From the NCBI RefSeq assembly GCF_001653475.1, contig NZ_CP011487.1, forward strand, positions 310,001-374,000: 64,000 bases of DNA. Reading direction: 5' to 3'. Source of the stretch: Helicobacter pylori (GTDB lineage: Bacteria; Campylobacterota; Campylobacteria; Campylobacterales; Helicobacteraceae). Below are positions 18,867-27,467 of the stretch, piece by piece; within the stretch, counting starts at the first letter, position 1; every line of letters starts with the position of its first letter. Under the pieces are notes generated by a model, which did not search any database, was not told the DNA's origin, and saw only the letters and a list, made by a program, of their open reading frames with translations. A program made the position numbers and the translations under genes.

Positions 18867-19539
18867 TCCCGTTTTTCCCTTTCACTAAGCTTTCTTGGAT
18901 CTTTAAGATTTGAAAATCCTTTGTTTTTAAATGGTTTTTAAAGTTTTCTAAAGCGCTTAAAATGGCTTCTTTATCCACAACCACCCCCTTTTTATTGCGT
19001 TTTGTTGCTCTGCCCACTTCAAATTGCGGTTTGAAAAGCGCCAAAAATTCACCGCTTAAAGGTAAAATCGTTTCTAAAATACAATATAAAGAAATAAAGC
19101 TCACATCACAAAGCACTAAATCAATTTTTTCTGGTGTTTTAAACCTTCTAATATCGCATTCTTCATAACATTCTATGCGCTTATCTTGTTTCAAACTTTC
19201 ATCTAATTGCATTTTCCCCACATCCACGCAAAGCACCTTTTTAGCCCCTTTTAAAAGAGCCACTTGACTAAAACCCCCTTTGCTCGCTCCCACATCTAAA
19301 ACAACCTTTTCTGTAAAATCTATAAAGTGATCTTCTAAAAAAGCCCCTAATTTTTCCCCAGCCCTGCTAACGAATAGATTTGCAGCGATGAGTTCAATTT
19401 TATCACCCTCTTTAACGATAAAAGAGGGTTTAGAGATGACTATTTGATTGACTAAAACCTGATTTTTTAAAACCAACGCTTTAGCTTTTTCTCTGCTACT
19501 CACTAAATGCTGGTTGAATAAGGCGTAATCTAATCGCAT
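18832..19539 (-). CDS. tlyA: TlyA-type 2'-O-methyltransferase / haemolysin-like protein
   Basis: A 235-residue protein with an N-terminal S4 RNA-binding domain (MRLDYALFNQHLVSSREKAKALV) and a FtsJ-like SAM methyltransferase domain (VVLDVGASKGGFSQVAL, about residues 77-93; LVLCDVSFISL, about 138-148). TlyA proteins 2'-O-methylate ribosomal RNA and influence capreomycin sensitivity; haemolytic activity and adhesion phenotypes have been reported for H. pylori TlyA. Its ATG overlaps the stop of the preceding lipoprotein gene (TAATG). Confidence 0.92.
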   Translation of the reverse strand: MRLDYALFNQHLVSSREKAKALVLKNQVLVNQIVISKPSFIVKEGDKIELIAANLFVSRAGEKLGAFLEDHFIDFTEKVVLDVGASKGGFSQVALLKGAKKVLCVDVGKMQLDESLKQDKRIECYEECDIRRFKTPEKIDLVLCDVSFISLYCILETILPLSGEFLALFKPQFEVGRATKRNKKGVVVDKEAILSALENFKNHLKTKDFQILKIQESLVKGKNGNVEFFIHFKRA

Positions 19540-20054
19540 TAAAATTGAGGTAAGGGGACTTGATAAGCGAAATTAAAAACAATCTTGCCTAAACTATAGG
19601 CATCAAGCTCTAGTTTGGCTTCTTGCACCGCTAAATAATCCAATTTATTAAAAGCGAGTAAAAAAGCTCTACTCCACCTATTCGTGGTTTCTAAAATGCC
19701 ATCAAATTCATCTTTTGTGATTTCTCGCACCCATAAAGGCTCTGAGCCTATGGGTTTTGTGCCAAAAAGTTCATAAGAAATATAGCCATCATCTATCCAA
19801 TCGTTATTTTGCGTGAAAATCTCCACTAAAAAATACTCATGGTCATAGTAAGTGCCGCTATCCACATCGTTTAAATGCGTAGCGATAGCCGTGATGATAG
19901 GCACATTATCTTTTGTGATTTCGCCTTTCCTACTGGCTTGGATCTTTTTTTCTAAAACTAAGTCTAGCGTGTAAGTCTCTTCATTAAAATTGCTCACACA
20001 CCCTAAACAAAAGAATAAAAACACCAAAAGTGTTGAGAGATTTTTCAAGCCCAT
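19539..20054 (-). CDS. Putative lipoprotein (HP1085-like)
   Basis: A 171-residue protein with a signal sequence and lipobox-like FCLGC (Cys at residue 19), so probably a lipoprotein exported across the inner membrane. The mature part has no motif I recognise. It contains HLNDVDSGTYYDHEYFLVEIFTQNNDW and is acidic and aromatic, suggesting a compact beta-rich fold. It heads the leftward lipoprotein-tlyA-ribF group and is divergent from pyrB, with their starts about 66 bases apart. Function unknown. Confidence 0.75.
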   Translation of the reverse strand: MGLKNLSTLLVFLFFCLGCVSNFNEETYTLDLVLEKKIQASRKGEITKDNVPIITAIATHLNDVDSGTYYDHEYFLVEIFTQNNDWIDDGYISYELFGTKPIGSEPLWVREITKDEFDGILETTNRWSRAFLLAFNKLDYLAVQEAKLELDAYSLGKIVFNFAYQVPLPQF

Positions 20055-20095
20055 TCCTTGCTAAAACCCATGCCATTTTTAGCTAAAATAAAATC

Positions 20096-20106
20096 TATAT
20101 TATAAC
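20096..20106 (+). promoter_or_regulatory. Probable pyrB -10 region
   Basis: TATATTATAAC lies 15-25 bases upstream of the pyrB ATG, followed by AGGGGG at 20111-20116 as ribosome-binding site. Two overlapping -10 hexamers are possible, which would leave a very short leader. No -35 is evident, as is usual for H. pylori. Confidence 0.5.
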
Positions 20107-20120
20107 TAAAAGGGGGTTTT

Positions 20121-21044
20121 ATGCCAAAAAAATGCCGACACTTGCTCCAAACCAGCGATTTAAGCCTAGATGAAATCAAGCTTTTATTAAAAAAGGCGAG
20201 CGTTTATGCGAACGATTTTAACGCCGTATCTTTAGAAACAAAAGAAAAAATGCAAAATAAAATCATCGTGGCTTTATTTTTTGAAAATTCCACCAGAACG
20301 GTGTCTAGTTTTGAAATCGCAAGCTTGAGATTGGGGGCAAAAATAGTGAAATTAAACATGCAAACAAGCTCCACTTCAAAGGGTGAAACTCTAATAGGCA
20401 CTTTTAAAAATATCCATGCCATGCAGCCTGATGCTATCATCACACGGCATGCTTTTTCAAGCGCGCCTTTTAAATTAGCCGAGTTTTCACAATGCCCCTT
20501 GATTAACGCAGGAAGCGGCACTAGCGCTCATCCTACCCAAGCGTTATTAGACTTGCTCACACTTTATCAGCATTTTGGCAGTTTAGAAAATTTAAAAGGG
20601 AAGAAAATCGCTTTTATAGGCGATGTGAAAAATTCAAGAGTGGCTAATAGCAACATTAAATTACTCCAAAGACTAGGGCTTGAGATCATGCTGTGCGCTC
20701 CAAGCTCCATGCTCCCTAGCACTTCTTTAAAAACGACGCATAACATTGAAGAAGCGATAGGATTTGCAGACATTTTAATGAGTTTGAGGACCCAAACCGA
20801 ACGGCACAACGCACCCATTTTTGCGAGCTTGAAAGATTATGGCAACGCTTATTGCATCACCCAAAAACGCCTAGAGGCTCACGCTAAAGATAAAGAGGTA
20901 ATTATTTTACACCCAGGCCCGGTGCATAGGGATATTGATATAGAAAGCGCGGTGTTAGAAGATAAGCGATCTAAAGTTTTAGAGCAAGTCAAAAATGGCG
21001 TGGCAATGCGCATGGCGGTGTTGGAGTTTTTGCTATTAGACTGA
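20121..21044 (+). CDS. pyrB: Aspartate carbamoyltransferase catalytic subunit
   Basis: PyrB carbamoylates aspartate in de novo pyrimidine synthesis. The 307-residue enzyme shows the carbamoyl-phosphate motif [13 protein letters not shown] (about residues 50-62), [10 protein letters not shown] (about 138) and the aspartate-loop end [11 protein letters not shown] (about 267). Epsilonproteobacterial PyrB is usually found without a neighbouring regulatory pyrI, and none is seen here. The gene appears monocistronic, ended by the hairpin just downstream. Confidence 0.96.
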   Translation: MPKKCRHLLQTSDLSLDEIKLLLKKASVYANDFNAVSLETKEKMQNKIIVALFFENSTRTVSSFEIASLRLGAKIVKLNMQTSSTSKGETLIGTFKNIHAMQPDAIITRHAFSSAPFKLAEFSQCPLINAGSGTSAHPTQALLDLLTLYQHFGSLENLKGKKIAFIGDVKNSRVANSNIKLLQRLGLEIMLCAPSSMLPSTSLKTTHNIEEAIGFADILMSLRTQTERHNAPIFASLKDYGNAYCITQKRLEAHAKDKEVIILHPGPVHRDIDIESAVLEDKRSKVLEQVKNGVAMRMAVLEFLLLD

Positions 21045-21055
21045 TCATCAAACTT

Positions 21056-21079
21056 AAAAAATGCTTTTTGGCATTTTTT
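21056..21079 (+). terminator. pyrB terminator hairpin (repeat family copy 1)
   Basis: AAAAAATGC (21056-21064) pairs perfectly with GCATTTTTT (21071-21079) around a six-base loop, 12 bases after the pyrB stop. The A/T arms make it able to work on either strand. The hairpin and the following ACAATCAA are shared with two other intergenic regions (54599 and 55673). Confidence 0.75.
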
Positions 21080-21204
21080 ACAATCAATATGAGAATTTTC
21101 ATATTAAAAAAATCAGTTTGGTTATAAGACGGCACAAAAATCCCACTTTGATTAAATTTTGATTTACTTTATCTCATTTTAGTATGAAACTAAAAAAATT
21201 TCGT

Positions 21205-21306
21205 TATAATCTAAAATAGTTGAGCTAATTAAAAGTAAATAAATAGCTTGATTACGCTTCTTTGTTTTTAAATCAGTTAAGAATTGTATAGTCTTTAAAT
21301 TATAAT
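21205..21306 (+). promoter_or_regulatory. Two candidate -10 boxes upstream of hofB
   Basis: Exact TATAAT hexamers occur at 21205-21210 and 21301-21306. The nearer one would start transcripts about 25-30 bases before the ATG; the farther one would give a leader of about 125 bases. The A/T-rich stretch between them (21211-21300) has no gene. Confidence 0.45.
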
Positions 21307-21340
21307 CTTTAAGATGTATTTGCTATTAACAAGGAAAAAA

Positions 21341-22780
21341 ATGAAAAATAGTACGCCTTTAAAGAATAAAGTTTTTTGTGGGTTATATGTTTTAAGTTTG
21401 AGCGCTTCTTTGCAAGCGTTTGATTATAAAATTGAAGTTTTAGCGGAGTCCTTTTCTAAAGTTGGCTTTAATAAAAAAAAGATTGATATTTCTAGGGGGA
21501 TTTATCCTACAGAGACTTTTGTAACCGCTGTAGGTCAGGGCAATATCTATGCGGATTTTTTATCCAAAGGCCTTAAAGATCAAGGGCATGTTTTAGAGGG
21601 AAAAGTCGGTGGCACGCTAGGAGGGGTCGCTTATGATGACACCAAATTCAATCAAGGCGGATCGGTTATTTATAACTACATCGGTTATTGGGATGGCTAT
21701 TTAGGGGGTAAAAGAGCCTTGCTTGATGGCACGAGTATCCATGAGTGCGCGCTTGGGTCTGATGGCAAGGTGATTGATTCTATAGCGTGCGGGAACGCTA
21801 GGGCCAATAAAATCCGCCGTAATTACTTGATGAATAACGCTTTTTTAGAATACCGCTATAAAGATATTTTTTTAGCTAAAGGGGGGCGTTATCAATCCAG
21901 CGCTCCTTATATGAGCGCTTACACGCAAGGTTTTGAAATTAGTGTTAAAGTTAAGGATAAAAATGAAGGAAGCCACAAATTATGGTGGTTTAGCTCATGG
22001 GGTAGGGCGTTCGCTTATGGGGAGTGGATTTATGATTTTTATTCTCCAAGAACCGTGATTAAAAATGGGCGTACTTTGAATTATGGTATCCATTTAGTAA
22101 ATTACACTTATGAAAGAAAAGGGGTTAGCGTCAGCCCTTTTTTCCAATTTTCGCCCGGGACTTACTATAGCCCTGGGGTGGTTGTGGGCTATGATAGTAA
22201 CCCTAATTTTAATGGCGTGGGCTTTAGATCAGAAACAAAAGCCTATGTCTTGCTCCCTGTCCATGCCCCCTTAAAAAGGGATACTTATCGTTATGCTATA
22301 AAGGCTGGCATCGCCGGGCAAAGCTTACTCATTAGGCAACGATTTGATTACAATGAATTCAATTTTGGGGGAGCGTTTTATAAAGTATGGAAAAACGCAA
22401 ACGCTTACATAGGCACGACAGGAAACCCTTTAGGCATTGATTTTTGGACCAATAGCGTTTATGATATAGGGCAAGCGATAAGCCATGTGGTAACCGCTGA
22501 TGCCATCTCTGGTTGGGTTTTTGGTGGGGGCGTGCATAAAAAGTGGCTGTGGGGGACTTTATGGCGTTGGACTAGCGGCACCATCGCCAATGAAGCGAGC
22601 GCGGCTGTTAATGTGGGCTATAAGATCAGTAAGAGTTTGACAGCGAGCGTGAAATTAGAATATTTAGGCGTGATGACGCATGCAGGCTTTACGGTAGGGA
22701 GTTACAGGCCCACGCCCGGCTCTAAAGCGCTTTATTCAGACAGGAGCCATTTGATGACAACTCTTAGCGCTAAATTTTAA
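21341..22780 (+). CDS. hofB: Outer-membrane protein HofB
   Basis: A 479-residue outer-membrane beta-barrel of the Hof family (HP1083 equivalent). There is a signal peptide ending near LSASLQA, alternating aromatic/hydrophobic strands, and a C-terminal Phe (LMTTLSAKF) as expected for recognition by the BAM complex. Glycine- and tyrosine-rich loops such as GYWDGYLGGKR and SPGTYYSPGVV are visible. I choose ATG 21341 because AAGGA lies just before it; an in-frame ATG 27 bases upstream would spoil the signal peptide. Pore or adhesin roles are unproven. Confidence 0.88.
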   Translation: MKNSTPLKNKVFCGLYVLSLSASLQAFDYKIEVLAESFSKVGFNKKKIDISRGIYPTETFVTAVGQGNIYADFLSKGLKDQGHVLEGKVGGTLGGVAYDDTKFNQGGSVIYNYIGYWDGYLGGKRALLDGTSIHECALGSDGKVIDSIACGNARANKIRRNYLMNNAFLEYRYKDIFLAKGGRYQSSAPYMSAYTQGFEISVKVKDKNEGSHKLWWFSSWGRAFAYGEWIYDFYSPRTVIKNGRTLNYGIHLVNYTYERKGVSVSPFFQFSPGTYYSPGVVVGYDSNPNFNGVGFRSETKAYVLLPVHAPLKRDTYRYAIKAGIAGQSLLIRQRFDYNEFNFGGAFYKVWKNANAYIGTTGNPLGIDFWTNSVYDIGQAISHVVTADAISGWVFGGGVHKKWLWGTLWRWTSGTIANEASAAVNVGYKISKSLTASVKLEYLGVMTHAGFTVGSYRPTPGSKALYSDRSHLMTTLSAKF

Positions 22781-22833
22781 TCAATAGCTTTAAGCTGTTT
22801 ATTAAAGCGTTAAAAATCCCTTAATAAAAACAC

Positions 22834-22839
22834 TATAAT
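22834..22839 (+). promoter_or_regulatory. -10 box for the msbA group
   Basis: An exact TATAAT lies 31 bases before the TTG start of msbA and drives the msbA-lipoprotein-Mrr-like run. AAAGG at 22858-22862 precedes the start as ribosome-binding site. Confidence 0.55.
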
Positions 22840-22870
22840 ACGAGTTTAATCAAATCCAAAGGTTAAACAT

Positions 22871-24526
22871 TTGAAACTCTTTTTCAGGCGTTATTCTAAA
22901 TATCTTAAAGAGCATTATAAAAGTTTTATAGTGGTTTTATTTTCTTCTTTAGTGGTGGCTTTAAGCACGGCTTGGGGGACTTATTTAGTCAAGCCTACTT
23001 TAGATGAAATTTTTATCAATAAAGACACTCACATGCTCAAAATCCTGCCTTTTTTGGTGATTTTGGCGTATTTGGGCAAGAGTGGGGGCATGTATTTAGG
23101 CACTTATTTCACTAACTTTATCGGGCTTGATATTGTCAAAAAAATACGCAACATTATGCTAGAAAGCCTTCTAAAAATGGAAATGGTTTTTTTTAACAGG
23201 ACTAAAAAGGGCGAATTGATCGCAAGGATCACCAATGATATAGGTGTGATTAGAGCGAGTTTGTCCAATTACCTTTCAGAGAGCATAAGAGAGGGGCTAA
23301 CGATTGTTGGATTAGTGGGGGTGGTGATCTATCAAAGCCCTAAATTAGCGCTAGTGGGGCTAGTGATCATGCCGCTAGCCGCCATTCCTATCAGCAAAAT
23401 CATTCGTAAGGTTAAAAAACTCGCTAAATCCCATCAAGAGAGTAACGCCAAAATCACCGCTCGTTTGAGTGAAGTCTTTAACAATGTGGAAGCGATTAAA
23501 ATCTCTAATGGCGAAAAATTAGAGCATAAGGCTTTTGTGAAAGAAAATGAAGCGTTTTTTAAAATCGGTATCAAAAACATCGCCGTGGCTGAAATTTCTT
23601 CGCCTTTAATGGAGTTTTTAGGCTCTATCGCTATAGCGTTAGTGATTTATTTAGGGGGGAATGAAGTGATTAAGGGTCATATTAGCGTGGGGGCGTTTTT
23701 TTCTTTCATCACGGCCCTTTTTATGCTCTATACGCCGATTAAACGCTTAACTAGGATCGCTTCTAATTTTCAAGAAGCCTTAGTCGCTAGCGATAGAATC
23801 CATGAGATTTTAGAAAGAGAGCCAGCTATTGTTGATGGGGAATTAACGCTAGATAACGCTATACACACCATAGAATTTAAAAAGGTATGGCTAGCTTATA
23901 CGCTAGATAATCAAGAGCGTTATGTTTTAAGCGATATTAGTTTGAAATTCCAACAAAATGAAATCATCGCTTTAAAAGGCGAAAGCGGGAGCGGTAAAAG
24001 CTCATTAGTGAATCTAATCTTACGCCTTTATGAGCCAAGCAAGGGCGAAATTTTCATCAATGATCAAAAAATTGAGAGCATCACGCAAAAATCCTTAAGA
24101 GAAAAGATTAGCGTTGTCACTCAAAGGGTGTTTATTTTTAACGGGAGCGTGGCTGAAAATGTGGCGTATGGTTTAGAAATTGATGAGGTAAAAATCAAAG
24201 AATGCCTAAAAAAAGCTCAAGCCTTAGATTTTGTGGAAAAAATGCCTCATGGGATAGAGAGTGTTTTAGATGAATTTGGTGCTAATCTTAGCGGCGGTCA
24301 ACGCCAAAGAATCGCCATTGCAAGAGCTTTGTATAAAGACGCTCAAGTTTTAATCTTTGATGAAGCCACTTCCGCTTTGGACAATAACACAGAAGAGAGC
24401 ATCAAACAAAGCATTTTAGAATTGAAACAAAATCGCTTGATCATTCTCATTTCGCACAACCCAAGCACGCTAGAATTAGCCACTAAGCATGTGAAATTAG
24501 AGCATGGGCGTTTGACAGAATGCTAA
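22871..24526 (+). CDS. msbA: Lipid A export ABC transporter MsbA
   Basis: A full half-transporter of 551 residues: six membrane helices (about residues 15-300) and an ATPase domain with Walker A GESGSGKSS (about 371), signature LSGGQRQR (about 474) and Walker B VLIFDEATSALD (about 494). MsbA flips core-lipid A across the inner membrane. In H. pylori its homologue (HP1082) has also been tied to drug sensitivity. TTG 22871 is the likely start. The end overlaps the next gene by seven bases. Confidence 0.92.
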   Translation: MKLFFRRYSKYLKEHYKSFIVVLFSSLVVALSTAWGTYLVKPTLDEIFINKDTHMLKILPFLVILAYLGKSGGMYLGTYFTNFIGLDIVKKIRNIMLESLLKMEMVFFNRTKKGELIARITNDIGVIRASLSNYLSESIREGLTIVGLVGVVIYQSPKLALVGLVIMPLAAIPISKIIRKVKKLAKSHQESNAKITARLSEVFNNVEAIKISNGEKLEHKAFVKENEAFFKIGIKNIAVAEISSPLMEFLGSIAIALVIYLGGNEVIKGHISVGAFFSFITALFMLYTPIKRLTRIASNFQEALVASDRIHEILEREPAIVDGELTLDNAIHTIEFKKVWLAYTLDNQERYVLSDISLKFQQNEIIALKGESGSGKSSLVNLILRLYEPSKGEIFINDQKIESITQKSLREKISVVTQRVFIFNGSVAENVAYGLEIDEVKIKECLKKAQALDFVEKMPHGIESVLDEFGANLSGGQRQRIAIARALYKDAQVLIFDEATSALDNNTEESIKQSILELKQNRLIILISHNPSTLELATKHVKLEHGRLTEC

Positions 24527-25143
24527 GGATTTTAAGCGTTGGTGTTGTTTTTATTTTACTAGGGTGTCAGTTTTTCAACAAAATAACGCTGCATTTAAAA
24601 TATAAAGATTACCCCAAAAACAGCACTTTAAAAACCGCTTTCACTTTAAGTTCTCCTAAAATCTTTTTTAATGCCCGTTTTGTGCCGCCCTTTTACCAAA
24701 AAGAATTTAAAAAAGCGCTCACCCGACAAATCGCTTATTTTTTAAAAGATAAAAGCGCTTTCACTCTCAATGTTTCAGGCAATGTTTTTTTTTCTTTTGA
24801 AGAGAGTCCTAAAAATTTAAAAGCCATTAAAGAAAGGCTTAAAAAGACGATTGAGCCTAACGCTGACCCAAAATCCGTCATGCATTTTTTAAACCTTCAA
24901 GCGAGCTTGATTTTAGAATGCGTCCCACAAACCACTTGCCCGTTTGACACCCTTTTAATCCCCACCGCTTTCAGCGTGCCTGTTTATTACGCTAATCGTT
25001 TGGGCGATAACCCCTCTCTTTTTTCCCAAGAGGATAAATCCTACCATAACGCTTTAATCAAAGCCCTCAATAAGGCTTACTATTCTCTTATGGAGGGTTT
25101 AGAAAAGCGTTTGAACGCTACAGAAAATGCACAATGGCTTTAA
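24520..25143 (+). CDS. Putative lipoprotein next to msbA
   Basis: A 207-residue product with a short signal sequence and lipobox LLGC (Cys at residue 16). The mature part has mixed basic and hydrophobic segments and an internal ECVPQTTCPFDTLLIP Cys pair that could form a disulfide in the periplasm. I recognise no domain. ATG 24520 overlaps the msbA stop, so it is probably made together with MsbA. A role in lipopolysaccharide traffic is only a guess from position. A run of nine T falls inside the gene near 24785. Confidence 0.7.
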   Translation: MLRILSVGVVFILLGCQFFNKITLHLKYKDYPKNSTLKTAFTLSSPKIFFNARFVPPFYQKEFKKALTRQIAYFLKDKSAFTLNVSGNVFFSFEESPKNLKAIKERLKKTIEPNADPKSVMHFLNLQASLILECVPQTTCPFDTLLIPTAFSVPVYYANRLGDNPSLFSQEDKSYHNALIKALNKAYYSLMEGLEKRLNATENAQWL

Positions 25144-25146
25144 GGC

Positions 25147-25716
25147 ATGAAAAAGATTGTATTTTTTATTTTTGTCATTTTGTTTTCGGTAGGGATTGAT
25201 TTAGCGTGGCATGTTTTATTGGAAAAAGCCCTAGAATTGGAATTAGTAACATCAGCTAATGATTTGCTTTTAAAATTGTTGGCGATTCTTGGCGTTTTTT
25301 CAATGTTAGTGCTTTTTCAAGGCGTTATTTCTTCGTATAAGAAGCGCCAACTCAAACACGCTTTACAAAAAATAGACGCCATGAATGGCTTTGAATTTGA
25401 AGAATATTCCAAAATCTTTTTCACTTCAAAGGGTTTTGAAGTGAGCATCACGCAAAAAAGCGGCGATTATGGAGCGGATTTGATTGTAGAAAAAGACGGC
25501 ATCAAGTGGGCAATTCAAGCCAAACGCTACTCGCATAAAGTTTCGCCCAAAGCTATTCAAGAGGTGGTCTCTTCTAAAGCTTACTACGCTTGCGAAAAAG
25601 CTTGTGTGATCACCAATAGCTATTTCACACAAGCCGCTCAAAAACTGGCTCAAGCTAATGGAGTGCTTTTGATTGACAGAGACGAATGGATCAAATTTTT
25701 GGGTGGGGAAAATTAA
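25147..25716 (+). CDS. Membrane-anchored Mrr-like restriction endonuclease domain protein
   Basis: A 189-residue protein. Residues 1-62 hold two membrane helices and a basic stretch. Residues 75-185 form an Mrr_cat domain: FEFEEYSKIFFTSKGFEV, then the PD-(D/E)XK core GDYGADLIVEKDGIKWAIQAKRY (catalytic D, Q-x-K) and VITNSYFTQAAQKLA. Related small TM-plus-Mrr proteins occur widely and are thought to recognise or cut foreign or modified DNA, but the function here is untested. It is the last gene of the msbA run, three bases after the lipoprotein gene. Confidence 0.78.
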   Translation: MKKIVFFIFVILFSVGIDLAWHVLLEKALELELVTSANDLLLKLLAILGVFSMLVLFQGVISSYKKRQLKHALQKIDAMNGFEFEEYSKIFFTSKGFEVSITQKSGDYGADLIVEKDGIKWAIQAKRYSHKVSPKAIQEVVSSKAYYACEKACVITNSYFTQAAQKLAQANGVLLIDRDEWIKFLGGEN

Positions 25717-25773
25717 TCTACTGCAGAAAATGATCAAAAAACAAATCCTAAAATTTTCTAATTTAACAAAATA

Positions 25774-25798
25774 TATTACAATTATCTAAAAAATACTA
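25774..25798 (+). promoter_or_regulatory. NikR-type operator over the nixA promoter
   Basis: TATTACA (25774-25780), an 11-base spacer and AATACTA (25792-25798) form an imperfect palindrome of the kind bound by nickel-loaded NikR (TATWATT-N11-AATWATA-like). The left half overlaps a likely -10 (TACAAT, 25777-25782), so binding would block transcription. NikR repression of nixA is established for H. pylori; the site here is read by eye. Confidence 0.7.
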
Positions 25799-25818
25799 TT
25801 TTTACAAAAAGGCACGCT

Positions 25819-26814
25819 GTGAAATTGTGGTTTCCTTATTTTTTAGCGATTGTGTTCTTGCATGCATTAGGTTTAGCGTTGCTCTTTATGGCCAATAACG
25901 CTTCGTTTTATGCGGCGGCGTCTATGGCTTACATGCTAGGGGCAAAGCATGCGTTTGATGCTGATCACATCGCTTGCATAGACAACACCATCAGAAAGCT
26001 CACCCAACAAGGCAAAAACGCCTATGGTGTGGGGTTTTACTTTTCTATGGGGCATTCAAGCGTGGTGATTTTAATGACCATCATCAGTGCGTTTGCGATC
26101 GCTTGGGCTAAAGAGCATACGCCGATGCTAGAAGAAATAGGGGGGGTAGTGGGGACTTTAGTTTCTGGGCTTTTTTTGCTCATTATAGGGCTGTTGAATG
26201 CGGTTATTCTGGTGGATTTATTAAAAATATTCAAAAAATCGCATTCTAATGAAAGCTTGAGTCAGCAACAAAATGAAGAGATTGAACGGCTTTTAACGAG
26301 TAGGGGCTTACTCAATCGCTTTTTTAAACCCTTGTTTAATTTTGTTTCTCAATCGTGGCATATTTATCCTGTGGGTTTTCTTTTTGGGCTGGGTTTTGAT
26401 ACCGCTAGTGAAATCGCGCTTTTGGCTCTCTCTAGCAGTGCGATTAAAGTGAGTGTGGTGGGCATGCTCTCTTTACCCATTCTTTTTGCCGCTGGCATGA
26501 GTTTGTTTGACACTTTAGATGGGGCGTTCATGCTCAAGGCGTATGACTGGGCGTTCAAAACCCCTTTAAGAAAAATCTATTACAATATCTCCATCACCGC
26601 CTTAAGCGTTTTTATCGCACTTTTTATCGGATTGATTGAACTTTTTCAAGTCATTAGCGAGAAACTCCATTTAAAATTTGAAAACCGCCTTTTAAACACC
26701 TTACAAAGTCTAGAATTTACAGACTTGGGCTATTACTTGGTGGGCTTATTTGTAATAGCGTTTTTAGGCTCATTCTTTTTATGGAAAATCAAGTTTTCTA
26801 AATTAGAGAGCTAG
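25819..26814 (+). CDS. nixA: High-affinity nickel permease NixA
   Basis: NixA imports Ni2+ for urease and hydrogenase. The 331-residue NiCoT-family protein has about eight membrane helices, the helix II signature GAKHAFDADHIACIDN (HxxxxDH, about residues 43-52), GFYFSMGHSSVV (about 73) and GLGFDTASEIALL (about 195). The start is GTG 25819. A run of seven G at 26140-26146 lies in the coding region but is short for a phase-variable tract. Transcription is probably repressed by nickel through the operator just upstream. Confidence 0.96.
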   Translation: MKLWFPYFLAIVFLHALGLALLFMANNASFYAAASMAYMLGAKHAFDADHIACIDNTIRKLTQQGKNAYGVGFYFSMGHSSVVILMTIISAFAIAWAKEHTPMLEEIGGVVGTLVSGLFLLIIGLLNAVILVDLLKIFKKSHSNESLSQQQNEEIERLLTSRGLLNRFFKPLFNFVSQSWHIYPVGFLFGLGFDTASEIALLALSSSAIKVSVVGMLSLPILFAAGMSLFDTLDGAFMLKAYDWAFKTPLRKIYYNISITALSVFIALFIGLIELFQVISEKLHLKFENRLLNTLQSLEFTDLGYYLVGLFVIAFLGSFFLWKIKFSKLES

Positions 26815-26817
26815 ATT

Positions 26818-27333
26818 TTAAGCCCTCAAATTATCGCTTAACAAATCTTTAAGGCTTTTATTTGAAAAACTTGGCATAAAGGCTTTAGGGTTTGAAAGGC
26901 TTTCGCTCAAATAACCTAATAATTCCTTAATTTCGTTTAATTTTTCTTCCAAATAAGCTTGAAATTCGCCCGCATTTTCCAATAAATTCAAAGGATTAGC
27001 CACAATCATGGAAAAAACTTCGTCATTGATTGCAATGTTGAGCTGGGTGTCAAACAAAGGGGAGGCTAAAAACTGGCAATTTTTTACAATTTCTTGCAAT
27101 TCCTGTTTAATGATAGAAGCTTGCAAAGCGTCTTTATCTTCTAAACCCATGCTCTTATTGAAAAGCTTTTTGCAAGCGATTTGCAAGATTTGTAACGCTC
27201 CAACGCTCTCGTTTATATTTTTCATGTCCCTGCTGAATTTGGCGATTTGTTGGGATTTTTCTATCGCATTGGTTTTAAAATCGCTTGTTTCAACACCGCC
27301 CAAATGCTTTTGAAGAGTTTTTAAAATATCCAT
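26818..27333 (-). CDS. FliS co-chaperone homologue (HP1076-like)
   Basis: A 171-residue, mainly helical protein, convergent with nixA (3 bases between the stops). Its length, helical character and position between nixA and csd4 match HP1076, which is reported to bind the flagellin chaperone FliS and to have chaperone activity of its own. The sequence shows no enzyme motif. The assignment rests on synteny and general likeness to the remembered protein, not on a signature. Confidence 0.7.
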   Translation of the reverse strand: MDILKTLQKHLGGVETSDFKTNAIEKSQQIAKFSRDMKNINESVGALQILQIACKKLFNKSMGLEDKDALQASIIKQELQEIVKNCQFLASPLFDTQLNIAINDEVFSMIVANPLNLLENAGEFQAYLEEKLNEIKELLGYLSESLSNPKAFMPSFSNKSLKDLLSDNLRA

Positions 27334-27425
27334 AAAAAACCTTTTAAATAGAATTAATTATTCACAAGCATTTTTCGTTCCTTTTTATGAAAACTTTAAA
27401 AAACACCCTTAAAAAGGTTTTTAGG

Positions 27426-27431
27426 TATAAT
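27426..27431 (+). promoter_or_regulatory. -10 box for csd4
   Basis: TATAAT within TTAGGTATAATTAGCG lies 37 bases upstream of the csd4 ATG, and AGAGAGA precedes the start codon. Confidence 0.55.
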
Positions 27432-27467
27432 TAGCGATCTTTTAGTTTCAAATAGTAGAGAGATTGG

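Noticed and set aside
26140-26146. Seven-base G run in nixA as a phase switch
   Set aside because: It encodes conserved Gly codons and is shorter than known switching tracts in H. pylori.
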